5,418 bases of DNA, taken from NCBI GenBank assembly GCA_039819065.1, contig JBCBSS010000247.1, forward strand, positions 1 through 5,418, read 5' to 3'. The position numbers and the translations under genes are program-made. The notes under the pieces are model-generated. The model did not search any database. It was given only the letters and a program-made list of their open reading frames with translations, and was not told the origin of the DNA. Below, one piece after another: positions 1 to 5,418 of the stretch; position 1 is the stretch's first letter; every line of letters starts with the position of its first letter. This stretch comes from JBCBSS01 sp039819065. GTDB taxonomy: Bacteria; Bacteroidota; Bacteroidia; Cytophagales; Cyclobacteriaceae.

Positions 1-32
1 TTCAGAACCTAAGTATTTTTGACAACCCTGCC
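1..32. repeat. Left arm of a 32-bp perfect inverted repeat
   Basis: Positions 1-32 are the exact reverse complement of 485-516; the match ends at 33 versus 484 and is cut on the left by the window edge, so it may be longer. Read on the minus strand it supplies the last nine codons and the TGA stop (2-4) of the TPR gene. Read on the plus strand it carries the coding sequence for FQNLSIFDNPA, which belongs to the interior of the same gene on the opposite strand. A perfect 32-bp match is not chance. It may be a fold-back chimera at a contig end, a real rearrangement, or one arm of an invertible segment. Confidence 0.95.
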
Positions 33-1816
33 CTCTTAATTCTTTCGTTATTTAAGGCTTCTTCATAAAACTTGATATCTTGGTTGATTTCAGCTTCCAT
101 TACCAGCACACTATCAGGCAACCCTCCGAATTCTTTTGCTCGCCTTAACGAAAGCGCATTCTGCATCCGGCCATTTTTGCTTTTTTCCATGTATTGGAAA
201 GCTTTTTTTAGATAATGATCGTTACCTAAGATATTATAGGCAGTGAGATTAGTACTTATACCTTGCTCATAAACGTCCTTGGCGTCCCCTCTTAAAAAGA
301 TCCTATCTTCATGGCTGAGTGCAGAGAAAGGAGTTTGATCCATCATGCTATCATACAACTGATACACCTTCAATGACTCTAGCAGGTACTTATCATTTTC
401 TTCTCGTTCAAATATCTTATTCAGCGTGTAAGCTTTATAATGCAGCGATCTAAGTATAAAAACTTTGCTTAAATAATCGTCTATGGCAGGGTTGTCAAAA
501 ATACTTAGGTTCTGAAAGTCAAGTGTGTTATGAACAATTGCTTTTTGAAGATTTGCAAGAGCTAGATCATATTGACGTTTTTCTAAGTTAATTCTACCTA
601 AAATGTTATAACACTCTCCCAAATGAGCATTTTTATCACCACTCCGCTTGAATTTATCCATCGCTATTTGCAGGGCGGCTTGAGCCTTTTCATATAATGA
701 TTGATCATAATATAATACTGCAAGGTTTAAGTGATACTTGCCAAGCTTGGGATGATCAACATTTGCATAGCTTTCCTGAATTTCTATAGAGCGTTTTATA
801 TATTTCAGTGCCTCATCATAGCGCTTTTCCTTCTTTAGATTATAGCTAATGTTACTGAAAGCATTAGCCAAGGCCTGGCTTAAATCCACATCAAACCGCT
901 CTATTATATTGATGCTTTTTTTATAATAGTATAATGCGGAGTCAGTCAGGTTTTTATCACCAAAAACCTTAGCCATGTTCATATAGATAATGGAATAATG
1001 TGGGTTTTCCTGATTGTACATGTCATCGGCCAACCTAAGTACTCTAGAAAGGTATTCCATTGCCCTATCATACTCTCTCAATTCGACTAAAACAGCTGCC
1101 TTAGATATTATGACATCGAATAATAAGTTTCGGTTTACATCTTTCTCCCGCTCCAAAATCTCAATCGATCTTTCGAAATAGTACAATGACTTCTCAAAAT
1201 GACCCCTTCCAAAATACTTGTTACCTATATTCTGATAGTTTTCTGCCACTCTCGGATGACCGGCTCCATAAATCTTTAAATCTGCTTCTAGCGCTTTTTC
1301 ACTATACACGAGTCCGGAGTCATATTCCCCTAAATAATCGAAAACTGCACCAATATTGTATATGACATTGGCTATTTGTGTATAGTCAGGGTCATCTAAA
1401 GCTTTATAGATTGACAATGCTTTTCGGTAACTATCCAAGGAATTGATCAAATCGTTTCTGTAAATCTGAATATTGCCAATAATGTAATAGGTAAATCCCT
1501 CCATAAAGTGGCTTTGACCTAACTTACTTCTTACATCTTCCAACAATTTATCTGCTCTTTCAGAGGCTTCATCCAGTCTAAATTGATACCAGATATTATT
1601 GATTACTTCTCCTTCTCTACGTAGTGCCTTACTCCACAGATTATGCTTCTCATATAGTGCTTTAGCCTTAAGATGGTAAACGTTTGAACTATCATACTTC
1701 TGCCGGTCATGAAGTGCTTTGGCCTTCTCTTCATACTGCTTGGCTAAGATGGTATCCCGTTGCACCTGGCCATAGAGAGAGATAGGTAGCAATAGAATAA
1801 TAAGAATTTTTTTCAT
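2..1816 (-). CDS. Secreted TPR-CHAT family protein, N-terminal TPR part only; CHAT domain missing
   Basis: The 604-residue product starts with a signal peptide (MKKILIILLLPISLYGQ), so it is exported. About nine TPR-type helical pairs follow, at roughly residues 24-56, 104-138, 146-180, 188-222, 232-266, 274-308, 315-349, 357-391 and 397-431, with typical YxxALxYxxxAL patterns. Residues 455-595 match the linker that precedes the protease domain in Bacteroidota TPR-CHAT proteins, including YMEKSKNGRMQNALSLRRA and GGLPDSV followed by a coiled coil. Family members run to about 900-1000 residues and end in CHAT; here the frame stops at 604 without it. The last nine residues (AGLSKILRF) are read from the 32-bp inverted repeat at 1-32, so the genuine protein sequence probably ends near Arg595. 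The ATG at 1816 is chosen because the signal peptide begins there. TPRs usually bind proteins; the ligand is unknown. The gene is either broken, inverted or mis-assembled at its 3' end. Confidence 0.88.
   Translation of the reverse strand: MKKILIILLLPISLYGQVQRDTILAKQYEEKAKALHDRQKYDSSNVYHLKAKALYEKHNLWSKALRREGEVINNIWYQFRLDEASERADKLLEDVRSKLGQSHFMEGFTYYIIGNIQIYRNDLINSLDSYRKALSIYKALDDPDYTQIANVIYNIGAVFDYLGEYDSGLVYSEKALEADLKIYGAGHPRVAENYQNIGNKYFGRGHFEKSLYYFERSIEILEREKDVNRNLLFDVIISKAAVLVELREYDRAMEYLSRVLRLADDMYNQENPHYSIIYMNMAKVFGDKNLTDSALYYYKKSINIIERFDVDLSQALANAFSNISYNLKKEKRYDEALKYIKRSIEIQESYANVDHPKLGKYHLNLAVLYYDQSLYEKAQAALQIAMDKFKRSGDKNAHLGECYNILGRINLEKRQYDLALANLQKAIVHNTLDFQNLSIFDNPAIDDYLSKVFILRSLHYKAYTLNKIFEREENDKYLLESLKVYQLYDSMMDQTPFSALSHEDRIFLRGDAKDVYEQGISTNLTAYNILGNDHYLKKAFQYMEKSKNGRMQNALSLRRAKEFGGLPDSVLVMEAEINQDIKFYEEALNNERIKRAGLSKILRF
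485..516. repeat. Right arm of the 32-bp perfect inverted repeat, inside the TPR gene
   Basis: This arm lies inside the TPR gene and encodes residues 434-444 (FQNLSIFDNPA) in frame, in the stretch after the last clear TPR. The reading frame runs smoothly through it on both sides, so this is the native copy. The copy at 1-32 is the misplaced one, because it ends the gene before the CHAT domain. Confidence 0.95.
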
Positions 1817-1827
1817 TGTAGCTGGTG

Positions 1828-1896
1828 GTAAGAAATTCAGCGCAATGCTAAGGTTTAATGCCTTAGGTCAAAAGGCAAAGTCTTTGAATTTCTTAC
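1828..1896 (-). promoter_or_regulatory. Nested stem-loop in the leader of the TPR-CHAT gene
   Basis: GTAAGAAATTCA (1828-1839) and TGAATTTCTTAC (1885-1896) form a perfect 12-bp inverted repeat. Inside its 45-base loop is a second one, CTAAGG (1848-1853) and CCTTAG (1861-1866), around a 7-base loop. In the minus-strand transcript this places a two-tier structure ending 11 nt before the ATG at 1816. No U-run follows it, so it is not a classical terminator. It could control translation or mRNA stability, or be a DNA-binding site. The repeats are directly seen; the role is inferred. Confidence 0.6.
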
Positions 1897-1903
1897 ATAA
1901 AGA

Positions 1904-1937
1904 CAAAAACTATGCTAGCTGAGCGGTGTATAATCAA
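1904..1937 (-). promoter_or_regulatory. Possible Bacteroidota-type promoter for the TPR-CHAT gene
   Basis: On the minus strand TAGTTTTTG (1912-1904) resembles the Bacteroidota -7 element TAnnTTTG with one extra T, and a TTG (1937-1935) lies 22 bases upstream, close to the usual -33 to -7 spacing but a little long. A start site just downstream would place the 5' end of the mRNA close to the stem that begins at 1896. Both elements are imperfect, so this is only a candidate. Confidence 0.25.
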
Positions 1938-1942
1938 TTGAT
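1933..1942. promoter_or_regulatory. 10-bp perfect palindrome upstream of the TPR-CHAT gene
   Basis: ATCAATTGAT is a perfect 10-bp palindrome overlapped by TGATCA at 1939-1944, about 120 bases upstream of the ATG at 1816 and covering the candidate -33 element. It could be an operator, but short AT-rich palindromes arise easily by chance. Confidence 0.2.
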
Positions 1943-2014
1943 CATATCAGATGCCATCATTAGCTAAGGTTGGTTCTTACCCTCAATTCAATTTCATAAG
2001 GTAGTCTCATTAAG

Positions 2015-2031
2015 GTCATTTGGAAAATGAC
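2015..2031. other. Hairpin GTCATTT-gga-AAATGAC downstream of the Rhs/CHAT chimera
   Basis: A 7-bp perfect stem with a 3-base loop lies 50 bases past the stop codon of the minus-strand gene ending at 2081. Its position fits a transcription end or 3' stabilising hairpin for that gene. No T-run follows on the minus strand (next bases CTTAATGAG), so an intrinsic terminator is not well supported; an operator is the alternative. Confidence 0.35.
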
Positions 2032-2080
2032 ACTCAAACTCATTCTTCAATACACATTTAAATTAATAAGATTGTTCTTT

Positions 2081-2554
2081 TTACTGACTTCTGGCTTTCA
2101 TTATTCTCATATAAACCACAAAGAACAGTAAAAAAGCTGCGATGCCGGTAAAAAGTAAGTTTCTGTTAAAAGAGCTATTACTCAATTCAATCTTCGAAGT
2201 ATCACCCCCTGCAAAAAGGCTCCACCCTCTTCCAGTACAGCTACTTCTCTCTTCTATCCGCAGTCCTGAGGGATTATAATTCAACGTAAGGCCTAAATTA
2301 ACTCCGGAGCCCACCGGCTTTGAAAAAACAGGAATAGCAATTTGAGGTATACCTGTGTATAAATCTACGGGTACCTCTTCAAACCTCATAAGTGCTTCTA
2401 CCGTCGGTGAAGGAGGAATAATGTCTTGAGGAATCTCGGCCGCTTGAAGCCGCCTATTCTCGATAGGGGAAGCTTGGGCCAAGGCTGTTCCTGACCAAAT
2501 CAGTAGCAGGCTTAGTATCTTCCACTTCTTTAAGTATTGATAATTTTGTTTCAT
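2081..2554 (-). CDS. Chimeric small protein: Rhs N-terminal region fused to a CHAT-protein membrane tail
   Basis: The 157-residue product has a signal peptide (residues 1-27, cleavage after TALAQA), then a stretch (about 40-117) typical of the start of Bacteroidota Rhs/YD-repeat proteins: PPSPTVEALMRFEEVPVDLY, TGIPQIAIP, LGLTLNYNPSGLRI and TGRGWSLFAGG. Full Rhs proteins continue for a thousand or more residues of YD repeats and a variable toxin tip; none of this is present. At GWSLFAGGD the sequence changes to a CHAT-type C-terminus: GDTSKIEL parallels GDASEIDL in the CHAT gene at 4262, followed in both by a short spacer, a membrane helix (here about 132-149) and a basic tail (RIMKARSQ). Over the GDxSxI codons the two genes agree at 15 of 18 bases. 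The frame is intact with an ATG at 2554. It may be expressed as a small membrane-anchored periplasmic protein, or be a deletion relic without function. Confidence 0.75.
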   Translation of the reverse strand: MKQNYQYLKKWKILSLLLIWSGTALAQASPIENRRLQAAEIPQDIIPPSPTVEALMRFEEVPVDLYTGIPQIAIPVFSKPVGSGVNLGLTLNYNPSGLRIEERSSCTGRGWSLFAGGDTSKIELSNSSFNRNLLFTGIAAFLLFFVVYMRIMKARSQ

Positions 2555-2906
2555 TTTAAAAGATTGGGTTGTTTTAAATTATTATTTGAGAAAATCATTA
2601 TTCTTTAAATTCATTGATGAATTCTGTATAAGAATCCGAAACCATTGCCTTTCAAAAGGCACCATGTATCCAGTGTGACTATTCAAGCGGCCATTAAAGC
2701 CCGGGCATTGATGCTTGTTTTCACTTGCTGTGTCATAGATTAGTGTTTTAGTTGTTTTTAATACTTTTTGGAGACTCGCATCCATTGGTTTGTCTCCTTC
2801 GAAATACTGTTGGCACCCCACTTTCTTCTTTTTTTGTGATATTTTTAATCATTCAAGCGCAGCATGACGCTAAGACAAAAGACAACTAACTGTAGATCAG
2901 GCAGAT
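2555..2906. other. Divergent intergenic region between the chimera and the sigma operon
   Basis: These 352 bases should carry the start signals of two divergent units. No convincing TTTG/TAnnTTTG promoter pair is visible next to the sigma gene. Visible structures are a near-palindrome GCCTTT-ca-AAAGGC (2647-2660), a split repeat AGCG-8 bases-CGCT (2856-2871) 35 bases before the sigma ATG, and a T/C-rich run (2822-2836). A minus-strand frame of 79 codons (2582-2821) lies within it and is listed separately. Confidence 0.5.
2582..2821 (-). CDS. Doubtful small hypothetical protein (79 codons)
   Basis: A minus-strand frame begins at a GTG (2821) preceded by AAGAAGAAA and ends with TAA 27 bases before the chimera's ATG. 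The product, with features such as GCQQYFEGDKPMD and CPGFNGRLNSHTGYMVPFER, matches no family I recognise and shows no signal peptide or membrane segment. An internal ATG (Met13) is an alternative start. Against it are the short length, the non-ATG start and its place in a region expected to hold divergent promoters. It could be a decayed gene piece left by the rearrangements nearby. Confidence 0.25.
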   Translation of the reverse strand: MGCQQYFEGDKPMDASLQKVLKTTKTLIYDTASENKHQCPGFNGRLNSHTGYMVPFERQWFRILIQNSSMNLKNNDFLK

Positions 2907-3476
2907 ATGCTCAAAGAGGAAAAAGAGATTTTTGAAGGCATCCTTAACGGGAATGAGCAAATACTGAAACGCATTTACAAAGAATACCTACCACAAGTCA
3001 AAAGACTTATCAATAAGAATTCAGGCAACGACGAAGATGCAGAGGATATCTTCCAGGAGGCTTTGATCCTAATTCACAAAAAGCTCAGGAAGAATGACCT
3101 TAATATAGACTGCTCCATTGGTACTTACATCTATTCTGTCTCCCGGAACATGTGGCTCACTAGCTTAAAAAAGCTACAACGGACGGTCATCACCGATGAC
3201 CTGAAAACTTACGACTATGAATTAGATGAAAATACGATCGGGCAGATTATCAATAACGAAAAGAGTAGCCTATTCAGGAAATACTTCATGAAACTAGGAG
3301 ATCGATGCCAGGATATCCTGACAAGATTTTTTAACGGGGAAAGTATGAAGCTCATTGCAGAAGCATTTGGCTATACAGAGCAATATGCCAGAAAAAAGAA
3401 GTTTGATTGTAAACAGACGTTGATCAGTTCTATGAAAAAAGACCCTGCCTTCGCCGAACTAGTCAACCAGTTATAG
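2907..3476 (+). CDS. ECF-type RNA polymerase sigma factor
   Basis: A 189-residue sigma-70 family protein of normal ECF length that directs RNA polymerase to a set of promoters. Region 2 spans about residues 13-92: NEQILKRIYKEYLPQVKRLI, the DAEDIFQEALILIHKKL helix (44-60) that contacts core enzyme and the -10 element, and the GTYIYSVSRNMWLTSLKK helix (72-89). A short acidic linker (97-119) leads to region 4 (about 126-175), which has a helix-turn-helix with GESMKLIAEAFGYTEQYARK for -35 recognition. The ATG at 2907 gives the normal start just ahead of region 2; no Shine-Dalgarno is seen, as usual in Bacteroidota. The membrane-protein gene follows after 11 bases, so the two are co-transcribed. 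Region 4 is somewhat divergent, as in other Bacteroidota sigma factors next to TPR-CHAT genes. Target promoters are not known. Confidence 0.92.
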   Translation: MLKEEKEIFEGILNGNEQILKRIYKEYLPQVKRLINKNSGNDEDAEDIFQEALILIHKKLRKNDLNIDCSIGTYIYSVSRNMWLTSLKKLQRTVITDDLKTYDYELDENTIGQIINNEKSSLFRKYFMKLGDRCQDILTRFFNGESMKLIAEAFGYTEQYARKKKFDCKQTLISSMKKDPAFAELVNQL

Positions 3477-3487
3477 CCTGCCCAAGC

Positions 3488-4234
3488 ATGAAAGAAGACC
3501 AGGAATTATACGAACAAATTGAGGCTTATCTCGCAGGTGGCTTGGACAAGGACAGCCTTCAGTCTTTTGAAGAAAGGATGAATACGGATCCCGAACTAAG
3601 GGCAGAAGTAAACTGGCACCAACAATTGCAGCAAGAGCTGGAAGATAGGGAGACACTGGACTTTCAACGTAAGTTAATGAAGGTCAAAGGCGAGTTGGAC
3701 GACGAGTCAGATACTTCAACGGTTGGCTTAGGCCCAGGGAAAAGAATGTATTGGTCAATGGCTGCGGTAATTGCCCTACTATTGGTATTTTCCATATTCT
3801 ACTTCTCCAGGAGTAGCCTTGAAAAAAGACTTTACGGTGAGTATTATGATGTCTACCTTATCGAAAACATCAAACGTACTCAAGGCTCGGGAAAGGCTCC
3901 TCCACCACCTATCAATGCCTATATCAAAGAGGACTACAATGCCGCAAGAGTCGGACTCATCGAGATGATCGCGCAGAAAAAGGATGACAAACTACTTCTT
4001 TATTTGGCTAACTGTGAGCTCCAATTAGACAATCCGCTGGGAGCCATAATCACCCTTCAGAATGTAGAATCATCAAGTGAGTATTATGATGAGGCGCTTT
4101 GGTATGGTGCCTTGGCCCATCTTAAAAGTGAGAACAGTAGCGAGGCAGTCATCCTATTGGAACAACTGCAATCCATGACAAGCATCTATACCAAACCTGC
4201 CAAGGACTTGCTGAAGGACCTACAAAAAGAATAA
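3488..4234 (+). CDS. Single-pass membrane protein: anti-sigma-like head, periplasmic TPR-like tail
   Basis: The 248-residue product has no signal peptide. Residues 1-85 are charged and cytoplasmic; the early part (LYEQIEAYLAGGLDKDSLQS, then ERMNTDPELRAEV) resembles the start of Bacteroidota membrane anti-sigma proteins. One membrane helix lies at about 87-107 (MYWSMAAVIALLLVFSIFYF), preceded by GKR, which predicts an N-in, C-out topology. The periplasmic part holds a proline run (KAPPPP) and then two or more TPR-like helical pairs (about 142-176 and 177-245; for example YLANCELQLDNPLGAIITL and YGALAHLKSENSSEAVILL). It lies 11 bases after the sigma gene and most likely binds that sigma factor, with the outer part sensing a partner. 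Anti-sigma function is inferred from place and architecture, not from a clear zinc-type anti-sigma motif, which is absent. The gene converges on the CHAT gene with only 27 bases between stops and no obvious terminator hairpin. Confidence 0.88.
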   Translation: MKEDQELYEQIEAYLAGGLDKDSLQSFEERMNTDPELRAEVNWHQQLQQELEDRETLDFQRKLMKVKGELDDESDTSTVGLGPGKRMYWSMAAVIALLLVFSIFYFSRSSLEKRLYGEYYDVYLIENIKRTQGSGKAPPPPINAYIKEDYNAARVGLIEMIAQKKDDKLLLYLANCELQLDNPLGAIITLQNVESSSEYYDEALWYGALAHLKSENSSEAVILLEQLQSMTSIYTKPAKDLLKDLQKE

Positions 4235-4261
4235 CTCTTTAAGCGAAAGAAAACCAAGCCG

Positions 4262-5418
4262 TTAAGATTGTTTGCGATATGCTCTGGCCCGAGCACTTAA
4301 GAATAATATAATACCTATAGCCAAAAGCAATATTGATCCAATTATTAAATAAAGATTAGGTCCATCATTTAAATCAATCTCTGAAGCATCACCCAATAAC
4401 ACAAAACTACCCCAGAAAAAAGGATGGGTTCTCAGCTCTTCAGTTGTTTCTAAAAATTCCAGCTTGGCCTGGCGTAGTGCCTCATCCTTGGTCAGACCAT
4501 CGGCCAGATTTTTATAGAAAAGTTCCATAATCTGACTGGTAGAGAAGTCATCTACCTGCCAATGACTCATCACCACACTAGGTACTCCAGCATAGCTAAA
4601 ACCGCGCGCCAGGCTCATTATCCCCTCTCCTTTCACTAGTTTGCCATAACCAGTCTCGCATGCACTCAAAACCACTAGCTCAGCATTCAAGTCCATATTA
4701 TAGAGTTCGAAGGTATGTAGGAAACCATCTTCAATACTGTCATTATCTTGAGTGAAAACTAATTTAGAATTCATAGGATCTTCGTCATCCACGAAAGCAT
4801 GCATGGCCAGGTGAAGGATGCGGGAATTCTTAGCATTGGCTTTAAAAGCTGACTCTGTGGCGGCTTGTGCCAAGTAGGTTTCTCCACTCACATATTGATT
4901 GATCGCTTGAGCTTCCTTGTCGTTCCACTCTAAGGGAACGATGGCATCTCTATATCTACCACTCCTCTCTACTGCGATCGAATCTGTTAATTCTGAAGCA
5001 TAGATTGGTGCATAACTAATCAATCCGGACGTTGCTTCTAAATCGTTAGATACCCTATCAAGTAGTAAGGTAGTAGAGTAAGCATACTGCACGCTATACG
5101 CCTTGAGAAGATAGGGAAGCGTTCGGAAATTTAACTTGGCTTGACCAACTTGATCCGTTAATAAAAGCTCAAAGGGCAAATAGCCTAATTCGGCATCCGG
5201 TATAATAATGAGTTGCTTGACTTTTTCATCCAGGTTGGCTAGTGGCTGGGCAAGCAATTTCTCAAACAAGTAATGAGACTCGCTAGAAAGCTTTTTATAA
5301 TAGCCCGAATCCGTTTCTGCTAACCCTTTCTTGCTTAACAATGACCTGAAATTTTCAATTTTCTCAGTTATTGTAGTGTCAATAGGTATAGAATAAACAG
5401 TTGGATCGTCGTCTTTTT
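4262..5418 (-). CDS. TPR-CHAT caspase-like protease, C-terminal part with membrane anchor (5' end beyond window)
   Basis: The frame is open to the window edge: upstream of a TTG at 5341 it continues without a stop through DDDPTVYSIPIDTTITEKIE, the usual lead-in to a CHAT domain, so 385 codons of a larger protein are visible. CHAT is a caspase-like (clan CD) cysteine peptidase fold. Landmarks are LIIIPDAELGYLPFELLLTD (codons 5209-5150), the catalytic His in ILHLAMHA (codon 4799-4801), the catalytic Cys in VVLSACETGYGKLVKGEG (codon 4658-4660), then GVPSVVMSHWQVDD and HPFFWGSFVLLGD. Both catalytic residues are present, so an active protease is expected. A membrane helix (YLIIGSILLLAIGIILFL) and a basic tail (RARAYRKQS) close the protein, placing CHAT outside the cytoplasm and the tail inside. 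TPRs and a signal peptide are expected further upstream, but cannot be seen. It faces the sigma operon tail to tail. Confidence 0.93.
   Translation of the reverse strand, partial: KDDDPTVYSIPIDTTITEKIENFRSLLSKKGLAETDSGYYKKLSSESHYLFEKLLAQPLANLDEKVKQLIIIPDAELGYLPFELLLTDQVGQAKLNFRTLPYLLKAYSVQYAYSTTLLLDRVSNDLEATSGLISYAPIYASELTDSIAVERSGRYRDAIVPLEWNDKEAQAINQYVSGETYLAQAATESAFKANAKNSRILHLAMHAFVDDEDPMNSKLVFTQDNDSIEDGFLHTFELYNMDLNAELVVLSACETGYGKLVKGEGIMSLARGFSYAGVPSVVMSHWQVDDFSTSQIMELFYKNLADGLTKDEALRQAKLEFLETTEELRTHPFFWGSFVLLGDASEIDLNDGPNLYLIIGSILLLAIGIILFLSARARAYRKQS

Noticed and set aside
2554..2578. TTTTAAAA and TTTTAAA repeats just upstream of the chimera
   Set aside because: Low-complexity AT-rich words expected in such a leader.
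3471..3656. Minus-strand open frame of 61 codons across the sigma/membrane-protein junction
   Set aside because: It is antisense to two well-supported genes, and its product resembles no known protein.
3771..3968. Plus-strand open frame of 65 codons
   Set aside because: It lies wholly inside the membrane-protein gene in another frame.
3837..4091. 15-base direct repeat GTGAGTATTATGATG at 3838-3852 and 4078-4092
   Set aside because: Both copies encode EYYD in the same gene; too short to show a mobile or regulatory repeat.
5339..5341. TTG as the true start of the CHAT gene
   Set aside because: The frame continues upstream without a stop to the window edge and encodes the expected CHAT lead-in, so this is an internal Leu codon.
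1..5418. Complete circular element of 5418 bp
   Set aside because: The two ends share no direct overlap, and joining them does not complete the TPR-CHAT frame: the stop at 2-4 and a lack of about 80-100 expected residues stand in the way.
1..5418. CRISPR array, tRNA, rRNA or transposase gene
   Set aside because: No regularly spaced direct repeats, cloverleaf, rRNA-like stretch or transposase motif was found on either strand. The CHAT gene alone does not imply a CRISPR system.

Overview
The window looks like chromosomal DNA from a member of the Bacteroidota, probably a marine or soil Cytophagales-like organism. The signs are AT-rich DNA with no clear Shine-Dalgarno sequences, a periplasmic TPR-CHAT protein style typical of that phylum, an ECF sigma factor followed directly by a single-pass membrane protein with an anti-sigma-like head and a TPR-like tail, and the N-terminal part of a Bacteroidota-type Rhs/YD-repeat protein. 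No taxonomic marker gene is present, so this rests on gene style only.

Layout, left to right. Positions 2-1816 (minus) hold the N-terminal TPR part of a secreted TPR-CHAT protein. Its reading frame ends in a 32-bp sequence that is an exact inverted copy of an internal piece of the same gene (485-516), so the catalytic CHAT part is missing. A 264-bp gap follows, with a nested stem-loop in the gene's leader and other small palindromes. Positions 2081-2554 (minus) encode a small chimera: signal peptide plus Rhs N-terminal region joined in frame to the last ~45 residues of a CHAT protein, including its membrane anchor. Positions 2555-2906 are a divergent intergenic region with one doubtful 79-codon frame. 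Positions 2907-4234 (plus) are a two-gene operon for an ECF sigma factor and its membrane partner. Positions 4262-5418 (minus) are the C-terminal part of a TPR-CHAT protein with an intact His/Cys dyad and a C-terminal membrane anchor; its 5' end lies beyond the window.

Taken together, this is a cassette of TPR-CHAT caspase-like genes around a sigma/membrane-regulator operon. Predicted topology places the CHAT domain and the C-terminal half of the sigma partner on the same (periplasmic) side of the inner membrane. That makes a protease-controlled sigma switch a reasonable hypothesis, by analogy with the TPR-CHAT protease of type III-E CRISPR systems, which cleaves a protein linked to a sigma factor. 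Nothing in the sequence proves this link. Traces of three CHAT genes (one N-terminal part, one C-terminal part, one fused tail) indicate duplication and recombination, although the first two could be parts of one gene if the sequence is mis-assembled.
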